Shown one piece after another: positions 63,618 to 64,000 of a stretch of DNA of 64,000 nt. The notes below the pieces were generated by a model. The model did not search any database. It saw only the letters and a list, made by a program, of their open reading frames with translations, and was not told the origin of the DNA. Numbering within the stretch: the first letter of the stretch is position 1; every line of letters starts with the position of its first letter. Made by a program: the position numbers and the translations under genes. Origin of the DNA: Sycon ciliatum (Eukaryota; Porifera; Calcarea; Leucosolenida; Sycettidae); contig NC_088649.1 in NCBI RefSeq assembly GCF_964019385.1, positions 24,322,802 through 24,386,801 on the forward strand, read 5' to 3'.

Positions 63618-64000
63618 ACCATGGTGTTGTACATGCTAGGTCAATGACTGGTAGAGTGCAGTGTCGTATAGGGCAGGCTGGTCGTCAAAGGACCTTCTAG
63701 CCCCCAGTAGTATGGTCTATTCAGATTATTATTATTATTATTATTTTTGAAGTTGATTGTTCCAACTAGTAAGTTCGTATTATTATTTTGTTTATTTTTA
63801 TTTCACCGTCCAATGGCAGAAGCCAATGCAAAGGAGGGGGCGTTAGCCAGTCATGGCAAGATAATGAAAAAGAAAGATTACTCACAGAAGCTATATGTAC
63901 CCAGTGTGCTACAGGTGCCAGGGATGCCGCAAGGGCAAAGCCTCGTGCACTGCACTCTAACTCACAGTCTCAACAAACTAGCCTTGTGCTCGATGGTGCT
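63618..64000. other. No recognisable feature
   Basis: ATT-rich run at 63727-63745, then unassigned sequence to the window end. Confidence 0.4.

Overview
The window looks like nuclear DNA of a multicellular animal, most likely an early-branching aquatic invertebrate; a sponge is possible, but nothing here proves it. The signs are coding pieces that end at GT..AG splice signals, a bHLH exon and ZU5-like exons, tRNA-derived SINEs, long CA/GA microsatellites and many classes of eukaryotic transposon. There is no bacterial operon structure. Most long open frames are microsatellite or minisatellite translations or decayed transposon genes. Host genes are sparse and seen only as single exons.

Layout. 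0-4.5 kb: dispersed repeats, a tandem pair of tRNA-derived SINEs, a MITE and the 3' end of a LINE. 4.97-9.54 kb: a Ty3/gypsy LTR retrotransposon whose 5' half (LTR, gag, half of the protease) is inverted relative to its 3' half, although the whole is bounded by a 5-bp target-site duplication. 9.7-10.3 kb: a host-like exon with a membrane segment (minus strand). 10.3-13 kb: MITEs and two adjacent minisatellites (18 x 23 bp and 8 x 59 bp). 13.4-15.6 kb: a TTAA-flanked DNA transposon with a broken, internally deleted transposase. 15.6-25.2 kb: three minus-strand exon candidates that together resemble a split ZU5 domain, with several MITEs between them. 26.5-29.6 kb: a short DIRS-like terminal element, a 285-bp direct repeat and a BED/TTF-like zinc-finger exon. 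29.6-34.5 kb: a DIRS-type tyrosine-recombinase retrotransposon with three open, overlapping ORFs and perfect 39-bp inverted termini. 35.2-40.4 kb: a candidate PIF/Harbinger element with a nested mariner-like element. 40.8-46 kb: small foldbacks, a LINE 3' fragment and a bHLH exon. 46.1-47 kb: an 861-bp foldback between TTAA sites. 47.1-49.4 kb: a very long compound microsatellite, a mariner-like element with a relic transposase, and a near-perfect 40-bp hairpin. 50-64 kb: mainly MITEs, microsatellites and minisatellites; one weak signal-peptide-like exon is noted.

The elements can be linked by their ends. Several MITEs share the AGAGAGG terminus and a 3-bp AAT/ATT duplication with the Harbinger-type element. 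At least four elements have TA-flanked CAG..CTG Tigger/pogo-like ends. Two ~1-kb elements share a CTTCCTCCG terminus like the Stowaway/plant-mariner group. The DIRS element is the only one whose genes all look intact.
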